From NCBI RefSeq assembly GCF_003762905.1, contig NZ_RJKS01000001.1, positions 1,045,813 through 1,109,812 of the forward strand: a DNA stretch of 64,000 nucleotides, read 5' to 3'. Positions 1 through 12,374 of this stretch are shown piece by piece. How positions within the stretch are numbered: the first letter of the stretch is position 1; every line of letters starts with the position of its first letter. The stretch comes from Curtobacterium sp. ZW137. GTDB lineage: Bacteria > Actinomycetota > Actinomycetes > Actinomycetales > Microbacteriaceae. A program made the translations under genes and the position numbers. Under the pieces are notes generated by a model. It searched no databases. It was given only the letters and a program-made list of their open reading frames with translations, and had not been told where the DNA came from.

Positions 1-303
1 GCGCAGGTAGTACAGCTTCGCGCGACGGACGTCACCGCGGGTGACGACCTCGATGTGGTCGATGATCGGGGAGTGCACCGGGAACCAGCGCTCGACACCG
101 ACCTGGAAGCTGACCTTGCGGACCTTGAAGGTCTCGCCGAGGCCGTGGCCCTGACGGCCGATGACGACACCCTGGAAGACCTGGATACGCGAACGCGTGC
201 CTTCGATGATGTTGACGTGGACCTTGACGGTGTCACCGGCGCGGAAGTCCGGGACGTCGGTACGCAGCGATGCTGCGTCGACGTTGTCGAGGAGTTGGCT
301 CAT
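1..303 (-). CDS. rplS: 50S ribosomal protein L19, partial (C-terminus beyond window)
   Basis: L19 sits at the 30S-50S subunit interface. The first 101 codons are present, from ATG at 303 to the window edge, and the reading frame stays open. The N-terminus ([20 protein letters not shown]) and the following [15 protein letters not shown] and [11 protein letters not shown] stretches are the conserved L19 core with its basic RNA-binding surface. An AGAGAG ribosome binding site lies about 9 nt before the start. The gene is on the same strand as rpsP, rimM and trmD, its usual operon partners, but map on the opposite strand separates it from trmD. It therefore needs its own promoter in the 181-bp gap shared with map. 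Only the extreme C-terminus is missing. Confidence 0.95.
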   Translation of the reverse strand, partial: MSQLLDNVDAASLRTDVPDFRAGDTVKVHVNIIEGTRSRIQVFQGVVIGRQGHGLGETFKVRKVSFQVGVERWFPVHSPIIDHIEVVTRGDVRRAKLYYLR

Positions 304-484
304 GATTGGGTCACTCTCTGCGGACGCACACGGGTCGCCGCGGATCGAATTGGATGAAGTGGTGATGTGCCCGGTGTCGGCGACTCCCCCGTGGCAGAGT
401 CCAGCCAGGGCACAGCTGTCCATACTGCCACAGAGGTCGCACCGCACAAAACAGCGGAGGCAGAAAACACGGGAGGATGGACGC

Positions 485-1276
485 ATGATCGAACTCCGCA
501 CCCCCGCTGAACTCGACGGACTCCGCGTCGCCGGCCGGTTCGTCGCCGACGTGCTCGACGAGCTCCTCACGACGGTGGACGTCGGCGTGAACCTCCTCGA
601 CCTCGACCGGGTGGCCGCGCGGATGATCGCGGAGCGCGGCGCGGTGAGCTGCTACGTCGACTACCACCCGTCCTTCGGCAAGTCACCGTTCGGCAAGAAC
701 CTCTGCACCTCCGTCAACGACGCCGCACTCCACGGACTGCCGTTCGACTACTCCCTGCAGGACGGCGACCTCGTGAGCCTCGACTTCGCCGCGAGCGTCG
801 ACGGCTGGGTCGCCGACTCGGCCGTCACGGTGCAGGTCGGCGCGCACCAGGCCGAGGACCAGCGCCTCATCGACACGGTGGAACGCGCGCTCGCGGCGGG
901 CATCGCACAGGCGGCGCCCGGCAACAAGCTGGGCGACGTCTCCCACGCCATCGGCGAGGTCGCGCACCAGGGCGGCTACGACGTCAACCTGCAGTTCGGC
1001 GGTCACGGCGTGGGCCGCACGATGCACGGCGACCCGCACGTCCCGAACGACGGTCGCCCCGGGCGCGGGCTGAAGCTCCGCCCCGGGCTCGTCGTCGCGA
1101 TCGAGCCCTGGCTCATGCAGGGCACCGCCGAGCTGTACCAGGACGACGACGGCTGGACCCTCAAGAGCGTCGACGGGTCCCGTGCTGCGCACGTCGAGCA
1201 CACCGTGGCGGTCACCGAGACCGGTCCCGAGATCTTGACGCTGCGTCGCGCCCAGCGCGCAGACGCAACCGTGTGA
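485..1276 (+). CDS. map: type I methionine aminopeptidase
   Basis: Cytosolic metalloprotease that removes the initiator methionine from nascent proteins. The 263-residue product has the pita-bread fold signature. Likely metal ligands are Asp100, Asp111, His174 ([10 protein letters not shown]), Glu207 (AIEPW) and Glu239 (VEHT), and substrate-contacting His83 and His181 are present. It lacks the N-terminal zinc-finger extension of some actinobacterial paralogues, so it is the short catalytic form. The ATG at 485 follows a GGGAGG ribosome binding site; the same frame is open further upstream, but that part has no homology-like character. Microbacteriaceae often carry two map genes, and this one stands alone between rplS and trmD. 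The stop codon lies at the base of a perfect 21-bp stem (1276-1321). Confidence 0.95.
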   Translation: MIELRTPAELDGLRVAGRFVADVLDELLTTVDVGVNLLDLDRVAARMIAERGAVSCYVDYHPSFGKSPFGKNLCTSVNDAALHGLPFDYSLQDGDLVSLDFAASVDGWVADSAVTVQVGAHQAEDQRLIDTVERALAAGIAQAAPGNKLGDVSHAIGEVAHQGGYDVNLQFGGHGVGRTMHGDPHVPNDGRPGRGLKLRPGLVVAIEPWLMQGTAELYQDDDGWTLKSVDGSRAAHVEHTVAVTETGPEILTLRRAQRADATV

Positions 1277-1321
1277 CGGCCGGGAGGCTCGTGGCGGCCC
1301 CGCCACGAGCCTCCCGGCCGT
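1276..1321. terminator. perfect 21-bp hairpin between convergent map and trmD
   Basis: Arms 1276-1296 and 1301-1321 are perfectly complementary with a 4-nt loop. The stem contains GGGAGGCTCGTGGCG. There is no T-run, so it would act as a bidirectional U-less terminator or as an mRNA 3'-end stabiliser for map and trmD. It is one of seven hairpins in the window that share the GGGAGGC/GCCTCCC core. Confidence 0.75.
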
Positions 1322-1362
1322 GGACCGTTTCGTCCCATGCCGCGCGCGCGAGAAAGCGGAAA

Positions 1363-1401
1363 CGCGCGTCGGTGGTCGAAAGAAACGACCACCGACGCGC
1401 G
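1363..1401. repeat. 16-bp inverted repeat of the CGCGCG...GTCG family
   Basis: Arms 1363-1378 and 1386-1401 are perfect complements around a 7-nt A-rich loop. Two further copies of GAAACGACTGCC(C/T)ACGCGCG follow, up to about 1440. A related hairpin lies at 12220-12272. Both occupy gaps between convergent genes, which suggests a dispersed REP-like element. Confidence 0.7.
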
Positions 1402-1463
1402 AAACGACTGCCCACGCGCGAAACGACTGCCTACGCGCGGAACCCCCGCGAGACCGCTGGAAC

Positions 1464-2162
1464 CTACGCGCCGTCCTCCGGCAGCAGGTCCGGCCGGACG
1501 CGCCGCGTCCGCTCCAGCTGCTGCTCGTGCCGCCACGCGGCGACGTTCCCGTGGTGGCCGCTCAGCAGCACCGGGGGAACGGACAGGTCACGCCAGACGG
1601 CGGGCTTCGTGTAGGACGGGTACTCGAGCAGGCCGTCCTCGTGCGATTCCTCGACCAGGGACTCGGGGTTGCCGACGACCCCCGGGACGAGTCGCCCGAC
1701 GGCCTCGATCATGGCCATCGCCGCGACCTCGCCCCCGTTCAGCACGTAGTCGCCGAGCGAGAGCTCGACGACGGAGCAGCGCGACGCCGCCCACTCGAAC
1801 ACACGGGCGTCGATCCCCTCGTAGCGTCCGCAGGCGAACACGAGGTGGTCGGACTCCGCGGCGAGCGACCGGGCGATCGACTGCGTGAAGGGGGTGCCGG
1901 CCGGGGTCGGGACGACGAGCGTCGACGAGCCGTCGGACCGCAGGATCGAGGACAGCGCCTGTGCCCACGGTTCCGGCTTCATCACCATGCCGGCACCGCC
2001 GCCGTACGGGGTGTCGTCGACGGTGCGGTGCCGGTCGGTGGTCCAGGAGCGGAGGTCGTGCACGTGCAGGTCGAGGAGCCCGCCCTGCCGTGCCTTGCCG
2101 AGCAGCGAGACGTCGAGCACCCCGAAGAACTCCGGGAAGATCGTGACGATGTCGATGCGCAC
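1464..2162 (-). CDS. trmD: tRNA (guanine37-N1)-methyltransferase
   Basis: S-adenosylmethionine-dependent SPOUT methyltransferase that makes m1G37 next to the anticodon and so prevents +1 frameshifting. The 232-residue product starts [13 protein letters not shown] and shows the trefoil-knot motifs [26 protein letters not shown] and [16 protein letters not shown], in the order and spacing expected for TrmD. Its ATG lies 2 nt after the rimM stop, so the two are translationally linked and belong to the rpsP-khpA-rimM-trmD operon read leftwards. The operon ends at the two hairpins at 1276-1401. Confidence 0.97.
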   Translation of the reverse strand: MRIDIVTIFPEFFGVLDVSLLGKARQGGLLDLHVHDLRSWTTDRHRTVDDTPYGGGAGMVMKPEPWAQALSSILRSDGSSTLVVPTPAGTPFTQSIARSLAAESDHLVFACGRYEGIDARVFEWAASRCSVVELSLGDYVLNGGEVAAMAMIEAVGRLVPGVVGNPESLVEESHEDGLLEYPSYTKPAVWRDLSVPPVLLSGHHGNVAAWRHEQQLERTRRVRPDLLPEDGA

Positions 2163-2164
2163 GG

Positions 2165-2767
2165 CTAGAACGTCTCGGGTCGGGACGTGTCCTCGGGGTC
2201 CTCGAACAGACCCTGCGGGGGCGTGACCGTGACGATGCCGGCCGCGATGTCCACGGACGGCACGATCGCGGAGACGAACGGCACGAGGACCTCGCCCCGG
2301 TCGGGCGTCGACACGGCGAGCAGGTCCTGCGCCGGCAGGTGGTCGACACGGGCGACCGTGCCGACGGTGACGCCGTCACGGACGACGCTCAGGCCGACCA
2401 GCTGGTGGTCGTACCAGGCGTCTTCTTCGCCGGTCTCTTCGTTCGGGTCCTGGTCGACCCAGAGGATCGCCCGCGCGAGCGTCTCGGCGCCGGAACGGTC
2501 CGCGATGCCCTCGAAGAAGGCGACCGGGTGACCGTTGTACCAGCGGAGCTCGTCGATGGCGATGGTCTTCCCCGACCACGGTGAGTCGTCGGGGACCTGG
2601 AGCGTGAAGACCGCTCCGTGCGTGAACCGACGATCCGGGTCGTCGGTGTAGAGCTCGAGCTTCAGACCGCCCTTGAGCCCGTGCGCCTTGGTGATGCGAC
2701 CCACCCGGAGTTGGGTCGCCTCGTCAGGAATCGGTGTCGACCACGTCGACCCGCACCCGCTTGCCAT
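2165..2767 (-). CDS. rimM: 16S rRNA processing protein RimM (start uncertain)
   Basis: RimM binds S19 and assists maturation of the 30S head. The core [16 protein letters not shown] and the following [13 protein letters not shown] are typical, and the C-terminal half is the PRC-barrel domain ([18 protein letters not shown]). The longest frame gives 200 residues from ATG 2767 and overlaps the end of the KH gene by 44 nt. That ATG has no clear ribosome binding site. A GTG at 2704 would begin directly at VGRITK and give about 180 residues, closer to the family length, but it drops the usual TQLR lead-in. The function is secure; the start is not. Confidence 0.93.
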   Translation of the reverse strand: MASGCGSTWSTPIPDEATQLRVGRITKAHGLKGGLKLELYTDDPDRRFTHGAVFTLQVPDDSPWSGKTIAIDELRWYNGHPVAFFEGIADRSGAETLARAILWVDQDPNEETGEEDAWYDHQLVGLSVVRDGVTVGTVARVDHLPAQDLLAVSTPDRGEVLVPFVSAIVPSVDIAAGIVTVTPPQGLFEDPEDTSRPETF

Positions 2768-2960
2768 CGGCGAGAGCCGTGACGAGGGTGCGGAGCGCCT
2801 TGGCGGTCCGACCGGCGCGTCCGATCACGCGGCCGAGGTCCTCGGGGTGCACGCGCACCTCGAGGACCTCGCCCCGCGCGGAGGTGGAACTGGCGACGCG
2901 CACGTCGTCAGGGTGATCGACGATCCCCTTGACGAGGTGCGTCAGCGCGGATTCGAGCAA
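2724..2960 (-). CDS. khpA: KH-domain RNA-binding protein
   Basis: Small single-KH protein of 78 residues. In Firmicutes KhpA pairs with KhpB (Jag) and binds many RNAs; in actinobacteria it is almost always placed between rpsP and rimM, as here. The GxxG loop is VIGRAGRTAKAL at about residues 45-56, preceded by EVRVHPEDLGR. Translation starts at TTG 2960 (MLESALTHLVKGIVDHP), with a GAGG ribosome binding site formed by the last codons of rpsP. The spacing to the rpsP stop is only 4 nt, so it is probably translated by reinitiation. It overlaps the annotated rimM start. Confidence 0.92.
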   Translation of the reverse strand: MLESALTHLVKGIVDHPDDVRVASSTSARGEVLEVRVHPEDLGRVIGRAGRTAKALRTLVTALADGKRVRVDVVDTDS

Positions 2961-2964
2961 GGAA

Positions 2965-3375
2965 TTACGCCTCGGTCGTCTCTGCGTCAGCGTCGGCCTC
3001 GGCCGGAGCGGCCGGGGCCTTCTTCTCCGACTTGGGCTTCAGGACGGCCTTCTTCGACGAGTCGACGACGAAGGCTTCCTTCGGCTGCTTGACCTGGACC
3101 TTGGACTCGGTGTCCTTCTCGCCCTTGAACTTGGCCCAGTCGCCAGTCAGCTTGAGGAGGGCCGCGACCTGCTCGGTCGGCTGCGCGCCGACGCCGAGCC
3201 AGTACTGCGCACGGTCCGACTTGACCTCGATGAACGAGGGCTCCTCGGTCGGGTGGTACTTGCCGATCTCCTCGATGACGCGACCGTCGCGCTTGGTGCG
3301 CGAGTCGGCGACGACGATGCGGTAGTACGGCGCCCGGATCTTACCGAGACGCTTGAGACGGATCTTGACAGCCAC
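2965..3375 (-). CDS. rpsP: 30S ribosomal protein S16
   Basis: Primary assembly protein of the 30S body. The conserved [20 protein letters not shown] start, [16 protein letters not shown] and the P(T/S)EQV segment are present. The 136-residue length includes a low-complexity Ala/Glu/Lys tail of about 45 residues ([19 protein letters not shown]), common in actinobacterial S16. Translation starts at GTG 3375, eight bases after an AGGAG ribosome binding site. It is the first gene of the rpsP-khpA-rimM-trmD operon. The 168 bp upstream hold no gene and must carry the promoter; a possible -10 (TAAGAAT) lies near 3510 on the minus strand. Confidence 0.97.
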   Translation of the reverse strand: MAVKIRLKRLGKIRAPYYRIVVADSRTKRDGRVIEEIGKYHPTEEPSFIEVKSDRAQYWLGVGAQPTEQVAALLKLTGDWAKFKGEKDTESKVQVKQPKEAFVVDSSKKAVLKPKSEKKAPAAPAEADADAETTEA

Positions 3376-3543
3376 AAATGCTCCTGTTGCGTGTTGTTGT
3401 GGTTGAACCGGAACCGCGGGCGTGGGGGCACGCGCGGTGGAAGCTCGAGAGATACGTGATCCGCTGGATAGAGGGTCGAGCGGACACGTTTCGACCGTTC
3501 ATTCTTACAGATGTCGGCCCGAGAAGCGAGCCGGGACGCGCCG

Positions 3544-5667
3544 CTACGGTGCGAGTGCGCGCACGGCTTCGAGCGCTTCGGACGTCGCGCGGACCGCGTC
3601 GACGCTCCGGGCGTCGCGTGCGCCGCCGACGACGGCGTACGGCACCCCCGCGGCCTGGAGGCCCGACACCAGTCCGGTGGGGTCGTCACCGTCGGTGTCG
3701 ATCGCCTGCTCCTGCCCCGCGCAGATCACGACGTTGTCCGCCGGGACCATGCGCTCCGCGCCGTCCTCGTCGCGGATCCAGAGCGCACCGGGTTCGATGC
3801 GCAGGTACTCCTGGACACCGCCGACCATGCGCACCCCGGCGTCGCGCAGCCGGCCGAGGGCGACCCAGCGCGAGGTGAGCCCGACGCCCTGCCCGAACTT
3901 GCCCGAGCGGCGGAGCACGGTGACCTGGTCGCCGGGACGCAGGGTCCGGAGCGCCGTGGGCTGGCGCTGCGGCAGGTCGCCGACGACCTCGGTCGCCACG
4001 GCGAGGTCCCAGCGTGCAGCGAACTCCGCTGCGCGCACGACCTCGTCCGGGGACTCGGTGAGGAACGCGGCCGTGTCGACCCCGATCCCACCGCCGCCGA
4101 TGATCGCGACGGTGCCGTCAGGGACACCTTCGCGGAGGGCCTGCTCGTACGAGCGGACGTGCGGCAGGTCGGCGCCCGCGATGTCGACGAGGCGCGGGAC
4201 CACCCCGGCGGCGAGGACCACGGCCTCGCTGTCGGCGAGGTCGGCAGCGGTCGCCGCACGGCCGAGGTGCACGGTGGCACCCCGGTCGTGGAGCTCGGTG
4301 CGCGCGGCCCGGATGGTCGCGGCGTAGTCCTCTTTCCCGGGGACGAGCGCGGCGAGGCCGAACTGACCGCCGAGCGTGTCCGTTGCTTCCCACAGGGTGA
4401 CCCGGTGCCCGCGCCGTGCGGCGTCCACCGCGGCGGCGAGACCGGCCGGTCCCCCGCCGACGACGTCGACGCGCTTCGGCTCGGCGGTGGGCCGCGCCGG
4501 GAACGCGACTTCGCGTGCGGCGCGCGGGTTCACCAGGCAGGACACCGGCTGGCCGATGATCGAGCGGTCGAGGCAGGCCTGGTTGCAGCCGATGCAGGTG
4601 TTGACGAGGTCGAATCGTCCGCCGAGGGAACGCGACACGATCTCGGGGTCGGCGAGGAACGGGCGCGCGAGGGCGACGGCGTCGATCAGCCCGTCCGCGA
4701 GCACGGCCTCACCGTCGCGGAGGTCCGTCATCCGGTTCGACGCGATCACCCGGACGTCGGGGTGATCCGAGGCGCGCACCACCCGGGCGATGCGCTCCGC
4801 GTAGGACAGCCACGCCCCGTGCGGCACCGCGGCCTGCACGGTCGGGGTGCGGGACTCGTGCCAGCCGATGCCGACCGAGATGCCGTCGAGCCCGAGCGGC
4901 AGGAGTTCGTGCACCAGGGCGTCGACGTCGTCGTCCGTGGAGGAACCGGGCATCAGGTCGGCACCGGAGAGCCGGATCGTGACTGCGAGGTCGGGCACTG
5001 CGGCACGCACGGCGCGGACGACCTCGACCGGGAACCGCCGCCGCGCAGCAGCCGATCCGCCCCACTCGTCGTCGCGGAGGTTCGTCAGCGGCGACGCGAA
5101 CTGGTTGATGAGGTAGCCCTCGGACGCCATGATCTCGACGCCGTCGAAGCCGATGTCCCGGGCACTCCGCGCCGCGGCGGCGAAGTCCGCGATGGTCTGC
5201 TCGACCTCCGCGCCGGTCAGCTCCGTCGGCACCACGCCACGGGCGGCCGCCCACGGCAGCGCGGACGGCGCGACCGCACGCTGCGGAGCGCCGTGCCGGT
5301 CCGTCATGCCCGCGACGAGCGCGTACCGGCCGGCGTGGAACAGCTGCGCGAGGATGGTGCCGCCGGACTCGTGCACGGCCTCGACCGCGAGGCGGAACCG
5401 CTCGTCCGCGCCGTCGACGCCGAACACCGCGAAGTCCGGGCCACCACGCGCTCCGTCGGAGATCGCGATCCCGCCGGTGATGATGCACGCGGCACCGCCG
5501 GCCGCACGCTCACGGTAGAACGCCGCCATCCCGACCCCGCCGTCGTCGTGCACCTCGAGCCCGGTGTGCATCGACCCCATCACGACCCGGTTGGGCAGGT
5601 GCAGCGGGCCGAGCGTCCACGGGGACGCGACGGTCGCGACGGCGGTGTCGGGAGCGGCGACGGTCAT
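3544..5667 (-). CDS. FadH-like 2,4-dienoyl-CoA reductase (FMN/FAD/4Fe-4S), proposed CHC-CoA pathway reductase
   Basis: 707-residue member of the Old Yellow Enzyme/FadH family. Residues 1-345 form the FMN TIM barrel (LPNRVVMGSMHTGLE; active-site Tyr in SEGYLINQF; His in GIGWHESRTPT). The 4Fe-4S cysteines CIGCNQACLD plus PVSCLVNP are at about 356-380. FAD and NAD(P) Rossmann motifs follow (VDVVGGGPAGLAAA, VAIIGGGGIGVDTA). All the landmarks of E. coli FadH are kept, so it should reduce a conjugated dienoyl-CoA. It is the last gene of the operon, 2 nt after the SDR gene. With an EPSPS-like/CoA-ligase fusion upstream, the natural substrate is more likely a shikimate-derived cyclohexadiene-carbonyl-CoA than a fatty acyl dienoyl-CoA. 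Family assignment is firm; pathway role is inferred. Confidence 0.85.
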   Translation of the reverse strand: MTVAAPDTAVATVASPWTLGPLHLPNRVVMGSMHTGLEVHDDGGVGMAAFYRERAAGGAACIITGGIAISDGARGGPDFAVFGVDGADERFRLAVEAVHESGGTILAQLFHAGRYALVAGMTDRHGAPQRAVAPSALPWAAARGVVPTELTGAEVEQTIADFAAAARSARDIGFDGVEIMASEGYLINQFASPLTNLRDDEWGGSAAARRRFPVEVVRAVRAAVPDLAVTIRLSGADLMPGSSTDDDVDALVHELLPLGLDGISVGIGWHESRTPTVQAAVPHGAWLSYAERIARVVRASDHPDVRVIASNRMTDLRDGEAVLADGLIDAVALARPFLADPEIVSRSLGGRFDLVNTCIGCNQACLDRSIIGQPVSCLVNPRAAREVAFPARPTAEPKRVDVVGGGPAGLAAAVDAARRGHRVTLWEATDTLGGQFGLAALVPGKEDYAATIRAARTELHDRGATVHLGRAATAADLADSEAVVLAAGVVPRLVDIAGADLPHVRSYEQALREGVPDGTVAIIGGGGIGVDTAAFLTESPDEVVRAAEFAARWDLAVATEVVGDLPQRQPTALRTLRPGDQVTVLRRSGKFGQGVGLTSRWVALGRLRDAGVRMVGGVQEYLRIEPGALWIRDEDGAERMVPADNVVICAGQEQAIDTDGDDPTGLVSGLQAAGVPYAVVGGARDARSVDAVRATSEALEAVRALAP

Positions 5668-5669
5668 GG

Positions 5670-6518
5670 CTACGAGGCGTCCGCGGCGTTCGTGACCGAG
5701 CCGTCCGACGGCAGCACCGCGTCGCGGAGCGGCGACGTCGTGTCCGCCCAGTACGGCGGCGCGATGACGGTGAGCCCGCCGTCGACGGAGAGGACCTGAC
5801 CCGTGATGTACGACGCCTTGTCGGAGAGCAGGAAGTCCACGGCGTCCGCCATGTCGTCCGCGGTGCCCGGGCGCTGCAGCGGCAGCTTCTCGTAGACGGT
5901 CTCGATCGGCGCCTGGCCGGGGACCTTCGTGTAGAAGTACTCGAGCGAGTCGGTGTCGATGAGCCCGCCGTTGACCGCGTTCACGGTGATCTGGCGCGGA
6001 CCGAACTCGACCGCCATGTACTTCATGTAGGACTCGCTCATCGCCTTCGCGGCACCGAGCGCGGCGTACGTCGGGAACGCACGGAGCGAGCCGTACGAGG
6101 TGACGACGACGATGCGGCCGCCCTTGTCCATGAGCTGTGCGGCGCGCTGGGCACCGAGCACGAACGAGCGGGCGTTCGTGGCGTAGCTGCGGTCGAGGTG
6201 GTGCAGCTTCAGGTCGGCGACCGGCTTGAAGGCGCTCGCGGCGGCGTTCGCGACGAAGTAGTCGAGGCGACCGTACGTGTCGCGCACCACGTCGAACAGG
6301 GCGTCGATCGACTCCGGCTGCTCGATGTCGACCTGGGCGGTGATCCCGTCGCCACCGGCGGCCTTGACGTCGGCGAGCGACTCCTCGGCCAGGTCGGCGT
6401 TGCCCTTGTACGTCACGACGACGGTCACGCCGCGCTGGCCGAGCTTCTGCGCGAGCAGACGGCCGATGCCGCGGGAGGCGCCGGTGATGAGCGCGATGGG
6501 TGCGGTGCTGTCGGTCAC
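5670..6518 (-). CDS. enoyl-reductase-type SDR, candidate 1-cyclohexenylcarbonyl-CoA reductase (ChcA-like)
   Basis: 282-residue short-chain dehydrogenase/reductase. The NADP(H)-binding motif GASRGIGR is at residues 13-20 and VANAAAS at 89-95. The catalytic pair is Tyr151 and Lys158, that is Tyr-x6-Lys. This is the spacing of FabI/FabL enoyl-thioester reductases, not the Tyr-x3-Lys of ketoreductases, so it should reduce a C=C bond. The length is close to that of ChcA of Streptomyces collinus (about 280 residues). Start is GTG 6518, 6 nt after AAAGGA. A longer frame reaches 6575 but crosses a hairpin. A C-terminal tail of about 25 residues follows VDGGLTVIAPPYW. It lies between the acyl-CoA dehydrogenase and the FadH-like gene. 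A housekeeping FabL role cannot be excluded. Confidence 0.75.
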   Translation of the reverse strand: MTDSTAPIALITGASRGIGRLLAQKLGQRGVTVVVTYKGNADLAEESLADVKAAGGDGITAQVDIEQPESIDALFDVVRDTYGRLDYFVANAAASAFKPVADLKLHHLDRSYATNARSFVLGAQRAAQLMDKGGRIVVVTSYGSLRAFPTYAALGAAKAMSESYMKYMAVEFGPRQITVNAVNGGLIDTDSLEYFYTKVPGQAPIETVYEKLPLQRPGTADDMADAVDFLLSDKASYITGQVLSVDGGLTVIAPPYWADTTSPLRDAVLPSDGSVTNAADAS

Positions 6519-6547
6519 TTGTGTCCTTTGCTGACGTGGTGCGAGAC

Positions 6548-6589
6548 GGACTGGAGGCTCGGGGCGGGCCCGCACCGGGCCTCCCGTCC
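6548..6589 (-). terminator. intra-operon GGGAGGC-type hairpin
   Basis: Imperfect arms 6548-6562 and 6575-6589 (GGACTGGAGGCTCGG against its partner with two G-U type mismatches) enclose a 12-nt loop. It lies in the 86-bp gap after the acyl-CoA dehydrogenase and before the SDR. It may separate two transcripts, attenuate, or protect the upstream half of the operon mRNA. It belongs to the seven-member hairpin family of this window. Confidence 0.6.
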
Positions 6590-6604
6590 GGTGGTTGGTT
6601 GCGG

Positions 6605-7773
6605 CTAGAACCCGGCCTGGCCGGTCACGACGGCGCGGCCGACGACCAGCTTCTGGATCTCGTTGGTGCCCTCTTCGAAGCGCTGCGCGCGGGCGTCGCG
6701 GTACACGCGCTCGATCGCGTTGCGCTTCCAGTAGCCCTGGCCGCCGTGCACCTGCAGTGCCTTGTCCGTGACGCGGGCGAGCATGTCGACCGCGACCATC
6801 TTGGAGGCGCTGGAGAGCGTGCCGGCATCGGGGCGGCTCTCTTCGTAGGCGCGGGCGGCTTCGAGGACGAGCGCACGCGCAGCGGCGATGTCCGCGTAGT
6901 TCTCCGCGATGTAGAACTGGATGGCCTGGCGGCTGGAGAGCTTCTTGCCGAACGTCTCGCGCTCGTTGGCGTACTCGACGGCGAGCTCGTTCGCCCGCTC
7001 GGCCAGCCCGACGGCGCTCATCGCGACCGAGACGCGGCTCGGCAGGAGGAAGCCGCCGAGCGCGACCTCGAGGCCCTGGCCCACTTCCCCGAGCAGCGCG
7101 CTGGCCGGGACCGGGGTGTCCGTGAAGCGGAGGATCGCGTGGTCGGTGCCGCGGATGCCCATGGTGTCCGAGTCGTCGATCACCTCAGCACCCGGCAGCC
7201 CGGTGTTCGGCATCAGGAACGCGACGGTGCCGTCCTGGCCCGTCGTGCCCTCGAGCCGGGCCGCGATCAGCCAGTAGTCGCACTTGACGCCGAACGTGAT
7301 GAGGTGCTTCTCGCCGTTCATCACGTAGGTGTCGCCATCATGGCGGACCGTGGTGCGGATGTCCGCGCCGGTGCCGGCCGTGGCCTCGGTCAGCGTGAAC
7401 GCGACGAGCTTGTCACCGGCGACGGAGGGCTTGACCACTTCCTCGATCTGCTCGGGGGTGGCGTACGGGGCCATCGCGCGCCAGGTGCCGTTGATCACGT
7501 GCACGAGCATCCGGATCGACGCGTGCGAGCGCGACACGATCTCCATGATCTCGAGGTAGCGCGAGAACGGGATGTCGCGCCCACCGAGCTCGGTCGGCGC
7601 CGCGAGGCTCAGCCAGCCCTTGTCCTTGAGCTCCTGGAAGAGCTCCGGCGCGACCTGGCCGGTGCGCTCGATCTCGTTCGCCCACTCTTCGCCACGGCCG
7701 CGCACCCACTCGGTGACCTCGGCCTTGAGCTGCTGGAAGTCCTGCTCGGCGGCGGTTTCCATCACCATCGTCA

Positions 7774-7777
<4 letters not shown>
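6605..7777 (-). CDS. acyl-CoA dehydrogenase, proposed CHC-CoA pathway
   Basis: 390-residue flavoprotein of the acyl-CoA dehydrogenase superfamily. The N-terminal helical domain is followed by FTLTEATAGTGADIRTT (FAD/substrate region), the middle beta domain, and the C-terminal helices ending VHGGQGYWKRNAIERVYRDA and FEEGTNEIQ. The catalytic base is predicted as Glu369 of FEEGT, so it looks active. Translation starts at ATG 7777 with AAGGAG 6 nt upstream and overlaps the stop of the preceding fusion gene (ATGA). In shikimate-derived cyclohexanecarboxyl-CoA formation an acyl-CoA dehydrogenase homologue belongs to the gene set, which fits this context. A fatty-acid catabolic role is the alternative. 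Confidence 0.85.
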
Positions 7778-10935
<3,158 letters not shown>

Positions 10936-11060
10936 GCGTTCCTCTTCCCTGTTGAGCGCTTCTACGGTAGTCCCGGTGGGAAGGTCCTGAGAAACCGATC
11001 CGCACGATGGGGACAACTCTTCCTTGTGCGTGTCCGACAACGCCCCGGCAGGATGGCTCC

Positions 11061-12191
11061 ATGGACATCCGCTTCACCGAGTCCCGCCCGTCGACCATCG
11101 GCGTCGAGTGGGAGCTCCCGCTGGTCGATCGCGAGACCGGCGACCTGACCCCTCGCGCCCCCGCCGTCATCGCCGCCGTGCACGAGCGGCTCGGCGACCA
11201 CGACAAGGTCACCGAGGAGCTCCTGACCAACACGGTGGAGGTCGTGACCGGTGTGCACTCCCGGGTGCGCGACGCGACGAGCGAGCTGTCCGGCACCATC
11301 GGCGAGGTCATCGACGCGGCCGCACCCCTCGACGCCCAGGTCATGTGCTCCGGCACGCATCCGTTCGCGGTCTGGGACCAGCAGGAGATCACCCCGGACA
11401 GCGAGCACTACACGACGCTGATCGACCGGACCCGCTGGTGGGGGCGCCAGATGCTGATCTGGGGCGTACACGTGCACGTCGGGATCGACGACCGCGACAA
11501 GGCCCTGCCGATCCTCGGCGCGATGCTCGCGTACGTGCCGCACGTGCAGGCGTTCACCGCCTCCAGCCCGTTCTGGGCGGGCACCGACACCGGGTACGCG
11601 TCGAACCGTGCCCTGATGTTCCAGCAGCTCCCCACGGGTGGCCTGCCGCCGCAGCTCGGCGCGTGGGCGAACTTCGAGGAGGTCGTCGGTGACCTCACCC
11701 ACACCGGCGTCATCGAGGGCGTCGGCGACCTGCGCTGGGACATCCGGCCGTCGCCGAAGTGGGGCACGCTCGAGAACCGCGTGTCCGACGGCATCTCCAC
11801 CCTGCAGGAAGTCGGCGCCGTCACCGCACTCGTGCAGTGCCTCGTCACCGCGTGCTCCGACCGGCTCGACGCCGGCGAGACCCTGCCGACCATGCAGCCG
11901 TGGTTCATCCGCGAGAACAAGTGGCGTGCCGCCCGCTACGGGATGGAGGCGGAGATCATCACGAACACCGCCGGCGACGAGCGGCTCGTCACCGACGAGG
12001 TGCACGACCTCGTCACCCGGCTCGACCCCGTGGCCGAACGGCTCGGCTGCCTCGAGGAACTGCACCACCTCGACACGATGATCGAGCGCGGTGCGTCCTA
12101 CCAGCGGCAGCTCAAGGTCGCGCAGGAGAACGGCGGCGACCTGCGCGCCGTCGTCCGCCACCTGGTCCAGGAGTTCACCGACTCCCTCTGA
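11061..12191 (+). CDS. carboxylate-amine ligase, YbdK/GCS2 family
   Basis: 376-residue glutamate-cysteine ligase type 2 homologue. The family contains E. coli YbdK, which has weak gamma-glutamylcysteine synthetase activity, and several actinobacterial ligases of unknown substrate. Diagnostic segments are TIGVEWELPLVD near the N-terminus (Glu metal ligand), VEVVTGVH, GVHVHVGID, ASSPFWAGTDTGYASNR, DIRPSPKWGTLENRVSD and ENKWRAARYG. ATG 11061 is preceded by AGGA at 7 nt; the frame extends a further 54 nt upstream without a ribosome binding site. It is divergent from the CHC-type operon and shares a 125-bp promoter region with it. No neighbour shows the substrate, so a glutathione-like role should not be assumed. 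Confidence 0.85.
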   Translation: MDIRFTESRPSTIGVEWELPLVDRETGDLTPRAPAVIAAVHERLGDHDKVTEELLTNTVEVVTGVHSRVRDATSELSGTIGEVIDAAAPLDAQVMCSGTHPFAVWDQQEITPDSEHYTTLIDRTRWWGRQMLIWGVHVHVGIDDRDKALPILGAMLAYVPHVQAFTASSPFWAGTDTGYASNRALMFQQLPTGGLPPQLGAWANFEEVVGDLTHTGVIEGVGDLRWDIRPSPKWGTLENRVSDGISTLQEVGAVTALVQCLVTACSDRLDAGETLPTMQPWFIRENKWRAARYGMEAEIITNTAGDERLVTDEVHDLVTRLDPVAERLGCLEELHHLDTMIERGASYQRQLKVAQENGGDLRAVVRHLVQEFTDSL

Positions 12192-12219
12192 CCTGCCCGG
12201 GTCGTTTCGCGCGTGGTCA

Positions 12220-12272
12220 GTCGAATCGCGCGTGGGCGGTCGGAAGTTTCGACCGCCTACGCGCGATTCGAC
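12220..12272. repeat. 23-bp inverted repeat, CGCGCG...GTCG family
   Basis: Arms 12220-12242 and 12250-12272 pair with one mismatch (G-U in RNA) around a 7-nt loop. Inner arms read CGCGCGTGGGCGGTCG, close to the arms at 1363-1401. It lies between the convergent ybdK-like gene and ffh. Confidence 0.7.
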
Positions 12273-12319
12273 TTTCCAGCGCACCCGTGATGGGAAAGAA
12301 CGCGCGTCACCAGACGACG

Positions 12320-12359
12320 GACGGGAGGCCCGGTGCCAGCTGGCACCGGGCCTCCCGTC
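12320..12359. terminator. perfect 40-bp palindrome, GGGAGGC family
   Basis: Arms 12320-12339 and 12340-12359 are perfect complements with no loop spacer; the centre is CCAGCTGG. It stands just beyond the 3' end of ffh and after the ybdK-like gene, so it probably ends both transcripts. Nearly the same 38-bp sequence recurs at 15823-15860. Confidence 0.75.
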
Positions 12360-12374
12360 GCTCAGGTGGTCGCG

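Noticed and set aside
3544..5667. Fatty-acid beta-oxidation operon
   Set aside because: FadH-like and acyl-CoA dehydrogenase genes alone would fit, but there is no thiolase or enoyl-CoA hydratase, and the EPSPS-like domain has no role in beta-oxidation. Kept only as an alternative.
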